DNA from: Mesorhabditis belari
Lineage: Eukaryota; Nematoda; Chromadorea; Rhabditida; Rhabditidae
Direction: 5' to 3'
DNA length: 64,000 nt
Assembly: GCA_958450365.1 (NCBI GenBank)
Contig: CAUEEP010000728.1
Location: forward strand, 2,724,501 to 2,788,500
The notes beneath the pieces were generated by a model. That model did not search any database. It was not told the DNA's origin and was given only the letters and a program-made list of their open reading frames with translations. Of this stretch, positions 9,458 through 20,769 are shown piece by piece. The position numbers were made by a program, and so were the translations under genes. Each line of letters starts with the position of its first letter. The stretch's first letter is position 1.

Positions 9458-12400
9458 TTAGAGTCTAGCATGCACTCCTCCAGCAATGACAATTGTCTCT
9501 CCTGTGATGTACGACGCGTCATCTGAAAAGTTTGCATACAAGATTTACAGTAACTTATTGTAGACTACAGTAACTATAACCAATCTAAAACATTTATGTG
9601 AAATAGGTTCTAACTTTCTGATAAGAAAGTTTACTGTAATAAAGTAAAAAGATGAGCTAAAAAGAAGCCGAGGGGGAATTGAACCGTCGAACTTCTGCTC
9701 ACTAGGCTAATGCTCTACCACTGAGCTATCAACGCTTGCTTTGCCGGAGAAGAAATAAGAAAGACAAGGAAGAGAGAGGAAATCCCGAGTCTTTAGAAAA
9801 AAGTAATTTTAGACCTGAAACAAGGAAAGCCACCGCTCCCGCGCAATCCTCCGGAACTCCCAGGCGACCCATTGAGATCTGTAAATAGAACAAATGACGT
9901 GCTCAGAACAAATGACGTGTTTGCTCTTTAAACGTTCAAAGAATGAAAATGATATCATCGCTCGATTGTCTCATCTTTTCTTGGCAATGAAATGATTTCT
10001 TTCAACACTCACCTCTTGGGCAGCAGCCAGACCCTCCTCGCCGCTCTCCCATAACTGAAAAGGGAAAATTTTATTGTAAGAAACAAAAGCTTAGTACAAT
10101 TTGATACTGAAAATCTTTTCTTTTGTTTTTGGGTAAATTCTCTAGAATTGTCTCTATTTATTCAAATTTCACTTAACTTACCGCTTTGCTCATTTTCGTT
10201 TTGATAACTCCGGGAGCGATTCCGTTTACGCGAATTTTCTGCCTTGACAGCTCACGAGAGAGAGCTTTTGTTAGGCCAAGAAGAGCCGTTTTTGTCACAG
10301 CATACGTGGCGATCATCTATTAGATAAATAAATAAATAAATGAGCTTCTTCTTTATTTACAATTTTTACAAAAAAATCAAACCATAAATCTTTCTGATAT
10401 TTTAGTATGATAATTATCAAAGCGATTAACATTATTGTTGCCTGGGTTAGAAAGATTAGAAAGAACATTAGAAAACATTAGAACTTTAGAACATTAGAAC
10501 ATTACAAAACATTAGAACATTAGAAAGAATTTTTAGAAGAGTAATAACTTTTCTTTCAATTTCTTTAAAATCTCCTTCAATAAAAGGTTTTATTTTTTAT
10601 TTCTCTTAAAGTAATCAATTAAATAGGCTAAAATAGAATGAATTTTGGTTTATTATCTGAGAAATTTTCATTCAAATCTGATGGATTTTAAGTTAGAGTG
10701 CAAAAAATGTCTCTTTCTATCACGAAAGACTCTTCCTCAAAGCTCAACCATCAGATTTTGAGTTTAAAATTTGTACAATAATGTTAATCTCTTTACTAAC
10801 TATCTAAAATATCAGAAAGATCTATGGTTTGGCTTTTGCGAAATTGTAAATAAAGGAAACCCTCATTGACTATAGAAATGCTTGCTTTTAATCTACTATA
10901 TATAAAAGAGCAGTGTCTGTCCGTCTATCTCTCTGTACGGGCATTTTCTCGGCTGTGTTTTGTCCAATAAAGCTAAAACTTCATTAGAAAACCTTAGAAT
11001 ATATTGTAGTTATGCCATTTTAAAAAAAATCTTAAAAAATCAAGTTTAGGTGAAAGAGCCGGGACTCAAACCCGGACCATGTGGATCGTAGACCAGCAGG
11101 CTCCCGACTGCGCCACGATGGCATGTGGCTTACTGCACAAGATTTAATCAGTAAAACCCGCCTTTAAGCGTTTGGCCGGTCATCAATAAAACGACATTTT
11201 GGTAAGATTTAACTCATCGACTATTCAGTAGCTAGATTTTGAGGTATTCTAAAGTTTCATCTCTTGTAAAGACGAGTGTAAAGACACTAAATCTCTCCTT
11301 GTAAGTCTCATTTTTGGACCTTTGCTTTGTGCTTTGTACCAGCTTAGTTTATTGTTTAAACCCTTTCACTCACTGGTGACGTGATGTATCCACCGATTGA
11401 GGCATTGAAGACAATGTTCCCACCGCTGAAATGAACAACTGATCTTTTATTTAATTCTCTTCTTACCCCTCCTTTTGCATGTGTGGCACAACAAGTTTCG
11501 TGAGCTGCCATCCCGATTTGACGTTTGTCTGAACAATTTCCGTGGGCTGTAGACAAGCAGTACTTGTTTACCTCAAAAAGCTTGTCCCATGTCCGATCTT
11601 CGAGATCCATCATATCGCCGAAAGCTGGATTGATACCGTGATTGTTGATGAGGATGTTGATCTTGCCAAATTTCTCGATAGTCTCAAATGATTTCATGAT
11701 TTTCAGTGAGAATTAGATCTTACAAAATCAACGAGCCGCTTTTGATGTTCGGGATTTGAGATCTGGCATTCGATTCCGGCAACTTTTTGCACGCCGGCTT
11801 TTTTCAGAGAAGCGACTGCTTCCTGGAATTAGAACATGTCCAGTTCATAGCTTTGAGTTCATCAGAAATAGATTGAGGTCTGTTTTTTTGTTAAAGAATA
11901 GGATTGTCACGCGAGGTGTAGGTGTAGGTATTAGAAATCGAAAAATTCCAAGCCGAGTCTAATTCCACCTTCATTTTCTCGGCCGTTTCTTGGCCGATTG
12001 CTCTGAAATTTTGTCTACAAGCTGAAAATGTCGATTTCTATCTGTAGACAAGTTTTCTATCTGTTTCAGAGTAATCAGCAAAGAAAACGATGGTGGAATT
12101 AGGTTCGGCTTTGAATTTTCCCATTTCTAGTAGGTATGGAATGGAAACTTGGATCGTCTACAGTCCATTTTCATGGTAATTGAAGGATTGAATAGTTTAG
12201 TTGGCTTTACTAGAATATAACTCAAAGCTTTGCATGTATATTTTTCAATACTTACTTCAACATTTTCCTTCTTCCGACTGCAAATCACCACAGCGGCTCC
12301 CTCAAGACCGAGGCGTTCGGCAATAGCATAACCGATTCTAAACAAAAAGAGCTGTGAGCAATGTGGAATTTGAAACCTTTTCTAACATTTGCATATAATA

Positions 12401-12547
12401 AATATATTTTAGCATTAAGAATTGTAAATAAAGAATAAATAAATGTAAGAAAAGATAAATTTTAGTAGCAAAGTTTTACCCCAAAGTAGCGGCGGTGACA
12501 ATGGCAACTTGACCCTCAAGACGACGAGCTTTCACAATTTGAGGCAT
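9458..12547 (-). CDS. DHRS4-like short-chain dehydrogenase/reductase
   Basis: Ten exons on the minus strand: 12480-12547, 12256-12337, 11724-11822, 11572-11682, 11467-11546, 11374-11425, 10182-10316, 10013-10054, 9815-9878 and 9458-9522. They join in frame to 265 residues. It is an NADP(H)-linked carbonyl/retinal reductase of the DHRS4 type, judging from family likeness. Visible are the cofactor motif TAATLGIG (about residues 18-25), NNHG, the catalytic Ser in NASIGG, the YxxxK pair in YAVTK, and the DDASYITGETIVIAGG end. The C-terminal tripeptide ARL resembles a peroxisomal PTS1, as DHRS4 proteins have (SRL). The intron between exons 6 and 7 is about 1 kb and holds a tRNA-like relic and a MITE; another MITE lies in the intron between exons 2 and 3. 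All catalytic residues are present, so it is probably functional. Confidence 0.9.
9667..9735 (-). tRNA. Degenerate tRNA-Thr-like sequence
   Basis: Box A (AGCTCAGTGGTAGAGC) and a box-B-like GGTTCAATTCC are present, and the anticodon loop reads CTAGTGA (anticodon AGT, Thr). The acceptor stem does not pair. It lies in the last intron of the dehydrogenase gene. Upstream on its own strand it shares about 40 bp (CTTGTCTTTCYTATTTCTTC) with the 7664 copy, showing that the two were copied together. Confidence 0.4.
10351..10855. repeat. MITE with long terminal inverted repeats
   Basis: The left CTTTATTTACAATTTT...CAAACCATAAATCTTTCTGA is matched inverted at 10804-10855. It is non-coding, AT-rich and lies in the large dehydrogenase intron. 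Confidence 0.6.
11051..11122 (-). tRNA. tRNA-like relic
   Basis: The minus strand has a D arm (TGGCGCAGTCGGGAGCC) and a T arm (CCGGGTTTGAGTCCCGG) of tRNA type, but the anticodon arm has no proper 7-base loop. It is probably a tRNA pseudogene or the head of a SINE. Confidence 0.4.
11932..12129. mobile_element. hAT-like MITE with 8-bp target duplication
   Basis: A nearly full-length palindrome: TAGAAATCGAAAAATTCCAA at the left is matched at the right (ending ATTTCTA). It is flanked by identical 8-bp repeats GTAGGTAT (11924-11931 and 12130-12137). It lies in the intron between exons 2 and 3 of the dehydrogenase gene. Confidence 0.7.
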
Positions 12548-12841
12548 TTTGTAAAAATAGATTTTTAAAAGTAAAAATAGATTTTTAAAATTAAAAATAA
12601 ATTTATTTGTAGCCTTGAAGTTCTTCTTTTCAATCAAATACGAGTTTTCTTTTCGATTTGCAAAAATTTTCCTTATCATTTAGAGAGAAACTACGCAACG
12701 ATTAGACTACAATCACCAAAGAAAATCCCTTTTTTTCGTTAACGAAAAAGGAAATTCCCTTTCTTTTCTTTTGTACTTTGTAGGATCAATTAATAAATTG
12801 AATAAGTTGAGCATAAAGTTTATTTAAAAATTTGAGCAAAA

Positions 12842-15498
12842 TTAAGCTTTTGTTTTCGTTTGTTCCTTGTGCGTTTTGACGAGAGTTTTCACGTCTCTTC
12901 GATGAAGAATCGAGTCTTTTGTGAGTGCTTCAATGGCCGCCGTTGCAACAGCTTCTTGTCTTCGTTGTTGAAGAGCATCACGGTATTGCACTGAAATTTA
13001 GCCTTAATTGAAGCTGAAACATTCATGACTTCATGACTGTAGCCCAATCAACTACCGTAGTCTTAACTTAACTAGTCAATGCCTTGTGTTACTGCAATTT
13101 TATTGTAGGTGCTGTTTTTTAAATAAATAAACAATATTTTTTTTACTTAGAAACTTACTTGAATGAATAATCAACAATCCTCCCCACGCGATACTCCAAA
13201 ACCAGCCGACGAAGATGAAAGTGATTGTGAAAAACTGTGAAACGCCGACGAGGAAATTGATTACTGAAAAGCGGAAGATTTTGGATTTGGAAGATTAACC
13301 TAAAGGCTTTTCGTACATTTGATACACGTCCCACCCCTTTTCCCATTAGCAATCTAACTTTTAGCTCAAATATCTTGGCTTTGGTTTGTTCAATTGAAAT
13401 ATTCTTAATATCATTGGATGCACCAAGTCTTTATCTGTCGATTGGTACAAAAACTATTTAAATTGAACAGCCTAACACCAAGAAATTTGAGCTTAAAGGG
13501 GCGCGAAATTGCTAATGAGAGAAGGGGCACGTATCAAATGTCCCGCAATCATGGCAAAATGTTGAACTATTAAACTTTCAAACTCACTTAATGTCATCAA
13601 TTTTCGTCCCTCTTTCATATTAATTCTCGGTTGACCCATGCAAAGCGCTGAAATGCCCGAGAGAATCGTTCCAGAGCCAGGAATTACGATATTCTGAAAT
13701 ATTTACATTTCAAATCTTTATATCTTTATAACCATGATAATCTTTATAACCAAAATCGAAATGCTCACTAAAAATAGGCAAACGAGTGCCATAGGGACGG
13801 GTAAAAACGGGATCGCTTCGTGCATTGTTGTGATATCATTTGTAGGCAAGTTTACCTATATAGTACGTTTTTAAATTTTCTAAAATCTATACAGATTACA
13901 AATTTGACAGCATATTTCTACCTTGTCCCCATTTTTAGGCTCCTTTACGGCGTGTGCTTCCTCAGCGGCTTGGACGACAATTCCCGAGAGGTTGATCCCA
14001 CCAGGGCCAGCCTAAAAATCATACAATTATTTATTAATTTAAGAATAAAATAAGCAATAACTTTTCAACTAGATAATCTATATCTACAGTACTGGACAAT
14101 GAAATATCATATTTGAAAAAAGTTTCTGATCGGCCTGGAAGAGGTGCAAAACGAACAGCGGTTACTCCGGCTAATTTATAGTGTATTATTTATAATGTAT
14201 TGCGATGAAGCCATTTTTTTTTTTGCGCTTAACTCACCATTCAAATGATAGAGTTCTATGCTAGCTGTAGATTTGAAAATTTTTACCTAAAGGTTTTTTG
14301 AGGTATGGAATTCGAATTTGGTTTTAGTTTTCAACTACAGTAATTCCTAAGGCCGAAAATCGCTGGGAAATTGATTAGAAGAAGCGGGGGGGAGTTTTCA
14401 GGGATGGAAAGATCGAATGCTAACGAAATACTTACGCAAACATTAGATTTTATGTTTTTAAAGTAAAGGCTGGGTAATTAACCTGAAAATGATCAAAATG
14501 ACGAAAAAAAACCTTATGTTTATAGTGCATACAGTACTGGACAATGAAATATCATATTTGGAAAAAGATCGTCACTTTCGCGCTTTTGTAACTCCCCCTT
14601 GTCTTTGAGTTTAAACTATTAGTGTTATACATTTTCTGAAAGCTTTTTTCATTGGCTACACAATGGTAATATTCATATTTAGAAATAAGGTAAAGACAAG
14701 GGGAGTTACAGACGCGCGAAAGTGACGATCTTTTTTCAAATATGATATTTCATTGTCCAGTAGTGTATCTTTGTTTCAGAAAAGTGGCCGCCTATGCTTA
14801 TTGTCAGGCCGAAGTGTATGGGTCATTTTGTGCCATGTGGGGAAAGAATATATTCCATGGAATCTTCAAGGCTCTTGTAGGTTTTCATCAAGCATTATCA
14901 AGGCTCATAAATCGTGTTCTCTATCTCAAAATGGGACTGAGAACGAAGCGTCCAAAGTTAATCGAGGGGGCATTTATTAGAGAAAATATGGTAGCTACAC
15001 TACTGGACAATGAAATATCATATTTGAAAAAAGATCGTCACTTTCGCGCTTCTGTAACTCCCTTGTCTTTGAGTTTAAACTATTAGTGTTCTACATTTTC
15101 TGAAAGCTCTTTTCATTGGCTACACAATGGTAATATTAATATTGAGAAATACGGTAAAGACAAGGAAGTTACAGACGCGCGAAAGTGACGATCTTTTTTC
15201 AAAAATGATATTTCATTGTCCAGTAGTGTATATCTATATCTTAAAAAGTATTCTACATCAGATTTCGATTGCAGAATTCCCTCCGATCGGCCGTAGTCGA
15301 TGATTTTTGGGAGCGATTTCTGCAGCATTCGCCATCCTCGCGCTTTGTCAGCTAAAAAGTAGTAAAAAACATTTAAATTTTTGTAATTTAAAAGCTAATA
15401 CATAAAAATTATATTATTATTTGATTTGATTCAATAAGTTTTCTTCTTAACTTACTGGTAAGAATACTGGCGACACTGTCGGTGGAGATCATATTCAT
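12842..15498 (-). CDS. SPEC3/stum-domain membrane protein
   Basis: Seven exons on the minus strand: 15456-15498, 15257-15351, 13922-14011, 13769-13855, 13588-13693, 13159-13263 and 12842-12990. They join in frame to 224 residues. The centre carries the pattern of the SPEC3/stum family: AIPFLPVPMALVCLFL, then NIVIPGSGTILSGISALCMG, then a second hydrophobic hairpin (INFLVGVSQFFTITFIFVGW, FWSIAWGGLLI). Drosophila stum is needed for mechanical sensing in proprioceptive neurons and the human relative is STUM; the worm role is inferred only. The N-terminus is soluble and the C-terminus basic and helical. The 1.2-kb intron 2 is packed with Tc1-like MITEs and a retrotransposon piece. The exon 4 acceptor (ACTATATAG) is weak but is the only one keeping frame. 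Confidence 0.8.
14087..14165. mobile_element. Partial Tc1-like MITE
   Basis: Begins TA-CAGTACTGGACAATGAAA like the complete elements at 14532 and 14998, then diverges after about 45 bp. Confidence 0.5.
14532..14765. mobile_element. Tc1-like MITE, copy A
   Basis: The terminal repeats CAGTACTGGACAATGAAA and TTTCATTGTCCAGTAGTG are flanked by TA. The inner halves (GATCGTCACTTTCGCGC / GCGCGAAAGTGACGATC) also pair. It is about 234 bp and non-coding. Confidence 0.75.
14768..14960 (-). mobile_element. Non-LTR retrotransposon fragment between two MITEs
   Basis: About 150 bp here (from CTTTGTTTCAGAAAAGTGG) match the upstream end of the reverse-transcriptase relic at 25111-25711. They are in the same arrangement directly after a MITE end, so both loci descend from one MITE-retroelement junction. 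Only a short non-functional piece is left. The strand given is uncertain: the matching strand here is plus, whereas it is minus at the 25-kb copy. Confidence 0.5.
14998..15228. mobile_element. Tc1-like MITE, copy B
   Basis: Same family and orientation-free palindrome as the copy at 14532, with TA on both sides. About 90% alike by eye; one short internal deletion in the stretch before GTTACAGACGCGCG. Confidence 0.75.
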
Positions 15499-15755
15499 GA
15501 TGTTCAGAGTTTAATGAGTATATTGAATGTGTCACTCTTTTTAAATACTTTAAACATTACTGAAAATGAGCAAGAATAGTTTTAAATAGGTAATGAAATA
15601 AATAATTTAAATAAAATTTAAATAATAAAGTAGAGTAAGAATTTAAAAAGCTTTAGAGAGTAATGTTTTTTTTTTCTTGGAAAACAATTAACAATAAGAA
15701 GTGGTAAGTAGAAAATTTGAGGGTAAATACGTGATAACGGTAACTTTACATATAA

Positions 15756-16009
15756 TACTGTAATAGTACCCCACCGCCCTCGTACAGTCGCGTAGTCGCA
15801 AAAGTTTTTTAGTATTTCATTTTTTTTCGAAGCGCCCGTACTTTCAAAAATGCGTCTTTGGTATTAAAAAATAGCCCTCAATTTCAGCTATTTTCTGACA
15901 CCTAAACGAGCATCGTAGCATAAACCAGTGTCGAGAAAAGCTCGTTCAAAGCTAGACTACGCAACACTCCGCACCGTCATTATGGGGGTGGGGTACTATT
16001 ACAGTATTA
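15756..16009. mobile_element. MITE of the CTGTAATAGTACCCCA family, copy 1
   Basis: Ends in CTGTAATAGTACCCCA and its complement. The inner sequence shares the AGCATAAACCAGTGTCGAGA block with copies at 16034, 48145 and 63761. It is non-coding. Confidence 0.65.
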
Positions 16010-16033
16010 CAGGTGACCGTTGCAAATGAGACC

Positions 16034-16294
16034 TACCGTAAATACTGTAATAGTACCCCACCCCCATAATGACGATGCGGAGTGTTGCGTAGTCTGGCCT
16101 TGAACGGGCTTTTCTCGACACTGGTTTATGCTACGATGCTCGTTTAGGTGTCAGAAAATAGCTGAAATTGAGGGCTATTTTTTGATACCTAAGCGCGCAT
16201 TGTAGCATAAACCAGTGTCGAGAAAAACTCGTTCAAAGCTAGACTACGCGACACTCCGCACCGTCATTATGGGGGTGGGGTACTATTACGGTAG
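16034..16294. mobile_element. MITE of the CTGTAATAGTACCCCA family, copy 2
   Basis: An almost perfect foldback from ACCGTAAATACTGTAATAG to TACTATTACGGT. It lies 25 bp from copy 1. Confidence 0.7.
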
Positions 16295-16430
16295 TTATAA
16301 ACAAAATTCACCTCCAAATTGTTCTTTTGAGTGTAGTTTGTGCCAAAAAAGCCAAACATATACTTTTTAACACGCTAGATTCTCCATTTTCTCGCGGATG
16401 CAAGTCTTTGCCACAAGAAAATGAGGAAAA

Positions 16431-16624
16431 TTAGTGCGCTAGATAGGCCGTGGCTTTGGCTTTGACTGGTATACGATAATGAAAATGAAATGATTTCTAT
16501 TGAGTTGATTTTTATCGTTTAAAAAGTAAAGCTTACGATCTCGATGCTCGTGCGGACTGCGACTTCGGCTCCGTTTTTGTTTTGCTTTATTCGCGAACTT
16601 TTTCACGTAATTAGCGCGAATCAT
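16431..16624 (-). CDS. Possible 40-residue basic protein
   Basis: Exons at 16537-16624 and 16431-16465 join in frame. The product starts MIRANYVKKFANKAKQKRSR and has a short RS-like run (RSRSRSPHEH) and an Ala-rich end. Donor (GTAAGC) and acceptor (ACCAG) are plausible. It has no recognised family, and it could be the remains of a longer gene. Confidence 0.3.
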
Positions 16625-17159
16625 TTTCAGTGAATAGGGGTTTTTTTTTCTTGCTTAAAAATACAATATTCAAATGTAAAATAGAATTTTTGAAAGCGTT
16701 AAGCAGTGAATTTTGAAAGCTCAATAGGAAGTGCGCGCCACCAATTTTCGACTGAAGTCGACTGAATTCAGAAATTGCTTTCGGGGAAAAAAGTCGAGAA
16801 CTCTTTGTTTGGTTTTGAATTGAAAAGGCATAAAAGAAAAAAAAACAGTGTATTGTTTGGTGTTTTCGAAATTTATCTACTGAAATCACGTTTCTGATTC
16901 TTTTCTCATCCACATTTTGATAGTGCAACGCATAAAAAAACGTTGGCTGAAGTCGACAAGCAATTTGTAAGTCAATTTGTAAGCAATATTCACTTATTGC
17001 AATTGAAAAGTTACTTGTTAAAGCTTTTTTTTTATCGTTTGATTTAATTTCTTATTATTTGTGGGATAAAATTAAAAAGTAGGGATAAAATTTGCAAAAA
17101 AAAAAGATTCGATCTTTTTTTTTCGTTCAAAAGTTTCAAAGTTTTCAAAGTTCAAATTA
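16625..17159. other. Intergenic, no gene seen
   Basis: AT-rich sequence with poly-A and poly-T runs. The 16611-16928 minus open frame lacks domain or splice support. Confidence 0.4.
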
Positions 17160-17370
17160 AAATTTTTTTTAAATATACTTTTTAACTTTAGATTAACACC
17201 GTTTTACAATTAACTGTCGTGGCAACGGCGCTTGCTTCAACAGTTTTCGAATGGGGTGCGAGTGCACAAGATGGATTGCTTGCGCTATGGTATTGTTTTC
17301 AAAAAGTTTTGAAAGAAGATATGTATTTTTTTAAATCACAATAAAATCTAAAATATTTTATGCATTGAGC
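17160..17370 (+). pseudogene. Stray copy of crls-1 exon 8 with flanking introns
   Basis: Matches 3966-4170 almost base for base: intron end, exon 8 (here about 17194-17291), donor and the next intron. It stops where the SINE begins. No other exon is nearby, so it cannot code. The junction shows that the copied piece included the SINE insertion point of the parent intron. Confidence 0.85.
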
Positions 17371-17740
17371 ACGTGTGGCTGACTGGTTAAGTGTCTTTTA
17401 TCTTAATCGGAAGGTCGAGGGTTCGAACCCCACATGCGACATGGGCACCCCCTTCGGATTTCCTTTCCCTTCGGGTTGAGAGGTTTTCTGGAGGGCAGTC
17501 TGGTGGTTGTGGCCCCAGTTCTTTAAAGTGACAAGCCACTCCTTCATCGTCATCTTCCCTTCACCACCAAAAAAAAGCTATTTAGTTCCCCATTGAGCTT
17601 AGGGTTAGGGAGCCGTCTGTCATGACGTGGGTTAAGTTAAGATATAGCCTAGTATTGTGTGTGTCGTTGTATTGTGATTGATATATTTCGTGTATGCGAT
17701 AAATTCACCACTGGTAGCCCCAGTCGGTATCTTTTTTTTT
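17371..17740 (+). mobile_element. tRNA-derived SINE
   Basis: The head has a pol III box A (TGGCTGACTGG, 17376-17386) and box B (GGTTCGAACCC, 17420-17430) at normal tRNA spacing. It is followed by about 300 bp of unrelated body and ends near CCAGTCGGTATC with a T-run. It sits at the end of the copied crls-1 exon 8 piece. Its first bases also appear in the original crls-1 intron at 4171. Confidence 0.6.
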
Positions 17741-17850
17741 CAAAGTTCAAAGTCGAAGTTCAAAAGCTCATTTTTACAACCCAACTAGAGATTTTTCCAA
17801 TTTTTTTTATATGAATTTTTTCAGTAGATAAAATAAAAAAATAAAATATA

Positions 17851-18000
17851 GTCGAACTTCGATATAACGAATCTAAAACGTGCCTCAAATTTTCTGCGTA
17901 GCTGCCCTGGACGGCCGCTGATTGCATTTGACTGGGGCAGCTATGCAGAAATTTTGGGCACGTTTTAAAATTCGAAATTCGTTGTATCGAAGTTCAACTG
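17851..18000. mobile_element. Pogo/Tc1-like MITE
   Basis: The ends GTCGAACTTCGATATAACGA and its near complement are flanked by TA. The centre carries a GC-rich hairpin (GCTGCC...GGCAGC) like the element at 8812. Confidence 0.65.
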
Positions 18001-18005
18001 TAATA

Positions 18006-18528
18006 TTAGGTTGATGCATAAGTGTTTTTGTTCCTTTTCGTCTGCCGTTTCAAGCCAACAAATGCACGAATTAAACTACGGTTGATTTCATTAGAAAAAC
18101 CAATTATTTTTCTGCAAAATAACATTAAAACGGGTTTAAAAATATTTAATGCCTGGATTTTCTTGAGAGTATGAAGTCGGGTAGTCAAAAAGGGCTAACT
18201 CGATGATGCGGTTTAGACACCTTAGCTAAAGAAAACCTATCTTCGTGTCAATAGATAAAAGATAGAGAAAAAAAACGTTTGATATTTCGCCAAAATTTCA
18301 GAGAAATTCATTCAGCCAATTTTTCCGTAGAGTTTTTTAGAGATTTTTACGAAAAAGGCGTTTTTCACTCTCGAATTTGCTTCAAAGTGAACCGAAATTC
18401 ATTTAAAAAGATGCAAATTGAACAAAAAAACACTTTTTTTTTATAGAGCAAACTATAGATTAATTGGTGAATTTGTTACTTTTTAATAGAAGTACGAAAA
18501 AAACGAAAAGACTTATGCATCAACCTAT
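18006..18528. mobile_element. Non-autonomous mariner-like element
   Basis: The terminal repeats TTAGGTTGATGCATAAGT and ACTTATGCATCAACCTA are of the classical mariner type (TTAGGTTG start), flanked by TA. The interior (about 480 bp) has no transposase. Confidence 0.75.
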
Positions 18529-19232
18529 TAGAATAAAAGAATAATAAAATAATTCTCAAAAGAACTAAATGTTTTACTTACACGATATTCTCGTTAAAGC
18601 TTTTTAAAACTTGAGTTAAGAAAAAAAATAACGACAAAAAGCGCATCCTTTGCAGAATATAGGTCTGAAATTTTGGTTTGTTTTTGAAAAGTTTTTGAAA
18701 TAATCCAAACATCGTTTCAAAATCTTCTACGTTGCTTTAGAAACGGATAAACATTCTAAAAAAAATCATAAGAACTTAGCACAAAACTAGGGTTGTGTTT
18801 TGAATTTTTTTTAAGCCAAAAAAAAATTGTAATGAAAAAAAGCACTGCAAAATGAACAATAAGTATTCAACTATGGAAAGAAAGAGAAAAAAAACTAAAA
18901 TCTTAAAAAATGGGTCTCCATTTTGAGAGAAGTACTTTAAAAGCACCTTACGGCTGTAATTGTTGGCTCTTTTTGAGGAGAAAAGAGGGGGATTTTCCGC
19001 TTCACAGCTCACCTATAGTTATGAGTGATTGAGGTTCGAGTTGCACAACAAGATGTGGACAAATGTGATATATAATGATTAGTAAACATGTCCAGTTTCA
19101 AGATTGCATAGACTATTTTTGAGGACTAACCTAAGCAAGCTTGTAAGCTTTTGTCAAAAGTAAAAACAGAATCAGAAAACTGCGATTTAAGAAGCTATAG
19201 AGGCTTTCATTTTAAAAGTAGCTACTCTAGCT
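18529..19232. other. Intergenic, no gene seen
   Basis: AT-rich DNA. The open frame at 18776-19012 has no support. Confidence 0.4.
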
Positions 19233-19368
19233 TACTAAAGTCAAACCTCGATTTAACGATTCTCAAGGGACTGGGATTCTCCATCGTTAAATCGAACGTC
19301 TTTATAAGGGAAGGTAAATAGCTTCCAAGGGACCAAAAATTGACATCGTTAAATCGAGATTTTACTGT
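19233..19368. mobile_element. Pogo/Tc1-like MITE
   Basis: AGTCAAACCTCGATTTAACG is matched inverted at the right end (GTTAAATCGAGATTTTACTGTA). It is a short, AT-rich relative of the 8812 element. Confidence 0.55.
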
Positions 19369-19439
19369 ATTAGATTGTTTAAAAAGTTTGCCGACACTTG
19401 CAAAAAAATCCAATTTTTATTCGCAAATAATCAACAGAA

Positions 19440-19620
19440 ACAAGAACGTTCACTCTTTAAAGTAGTCCGTCATTAACTTCTGCCATCGATCAACAAGATT
19501 TCGAAGTACCAAGCTCCTTTGAATCAGGAACTCAACTTCAACGGAGCAAAACAAGAAGTTCACTTTTATCCATCCAAAGATGTGGAATGTGTAAAGTAAT
19601 TGATAACAAAATGCTTGCAA
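19440..19620 (-). pseudogene. Relic of a mariner transposase C-terminus
   Basis: On the minus strand one frame reads ...EFLIQRSLVLRNLVDRWQKL and then a few residues and a stop. The RWQK pattern near the C-terminus is typical of mariner transposases. Frameshifts break the rest. It may belong with the mariner ends at 18006-18528. Confidence 0.4.
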
Positions 19621-19808
19621 GAAAACAGACTTTCAAATAAACCAAAAAACCATAAAAATCCATTGTCAAAATAAGATAATTTGAACACCTAGTAGACTTG
19701 CTTAACGAAAACGAGACAAATGGGTCGCGCGAATCCAGGCGCTTGATCTAACCTCTCCAGCATCGAATTCCAATGAACTTGTTAAAATTTAATAGCCAAG
19801 ACTTTAAG

Positions 19809-20769
19809 AATAGAAGCCCCCCTATAGGAGCGTCGCGTAGTCTAAGTTTAGATTAAAAGAACCGGGGTAGGCTAATTTCCGCAATTTTTTTTGTGCAACT
19901 CGCCATAACTTTCTTCTAAGTGGGTCAATCTTTATGATTTTGGTTTCATTTTGTTGCACTTATTGAGATCTACAAAATGAAACCAAAATCATAAAGATTG
20001 ACCCACTTAGAAAAAAGTTATGGCGAGTTGCGCAAACGACCCAGTTGCGCAAATGACCCTGTAGCGCAAAGAAAATGCGGAAATTAGCCTACCCCAAGAG
20101 CCGCTCATATCTCGGCGCTCAGACATTTGTTTTTTGTAGTAATTGCCAGTAGTTGCCAAAATTCAAAATTTCAAAGCACTCTAAAAGGTAAAGCTAGAAA
20201 TAGTTTTCCAATTTCTGCCTTGTTTGTCTTTTTTACTTCATTTTATCCCGAAATTGTGGTCGGTTACGGTAGTTGTAGTGTCATTTTCTTAATAATTTAT
20301 CGTACTTTTGCACAAAAGTTTCTCCCGAGATCATTAGCTAACCTCATCGGATGTGTTTTTTTAATTGCACTTTTGTTGTTGTTTGATTCTTTTTATGAAT
20401 TTTAACACAATCTTTTATTTTAGACACCGCAACGATGCAAGCCGGAACACGAATACTATTTGGCTCGTTGACAAGTAAGCATTGTTTTTGTTTTGGTTTT
20501 GTCTAAACTTTTTTAGGAAGTCATTTATTTCGAACTCGGCCTTTGTTTACGCGATGTATAGCCGCCAATCATGTGATGCTCACGAGGAGAAGGTATTATT
20601 GATTGGAAATCTTATGCAATATTTTAAAAAGTTCCCTACTTAAACGTTAAAAGACAGTTCAAATATCGCATTTTATTTTTGTTTTTTTAGAGACTACTCT
20701 CAAGAAACACCAAAGCTGGCACCCGAAGATCATGGAAAATACAAGCTAGCCACCGTTCCTAATGCTATT
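19809..20769 (+). pseudogene. Copy of the crls-1 5' end (promoter MITE and exons 1-3)
   Basis: Matches 1871-2862 with few differences. It includes the palindromic MITE, exon 1 (from ATG at about 20435), exon 2 and most of exon 3 with their splice sites. The match stops inside exon 3 at ...AATGCTATT, where a piece of the P gene family begins. The catalytic part is missing, so it cannot make an enzyme. Confidence 0.88.

Noticed and set aside
16611..16928. 105-codon minus frame
   Set aside because: AT-rich, no conserved features, and it overlaps the better-supported short spliced frame only at its edge.
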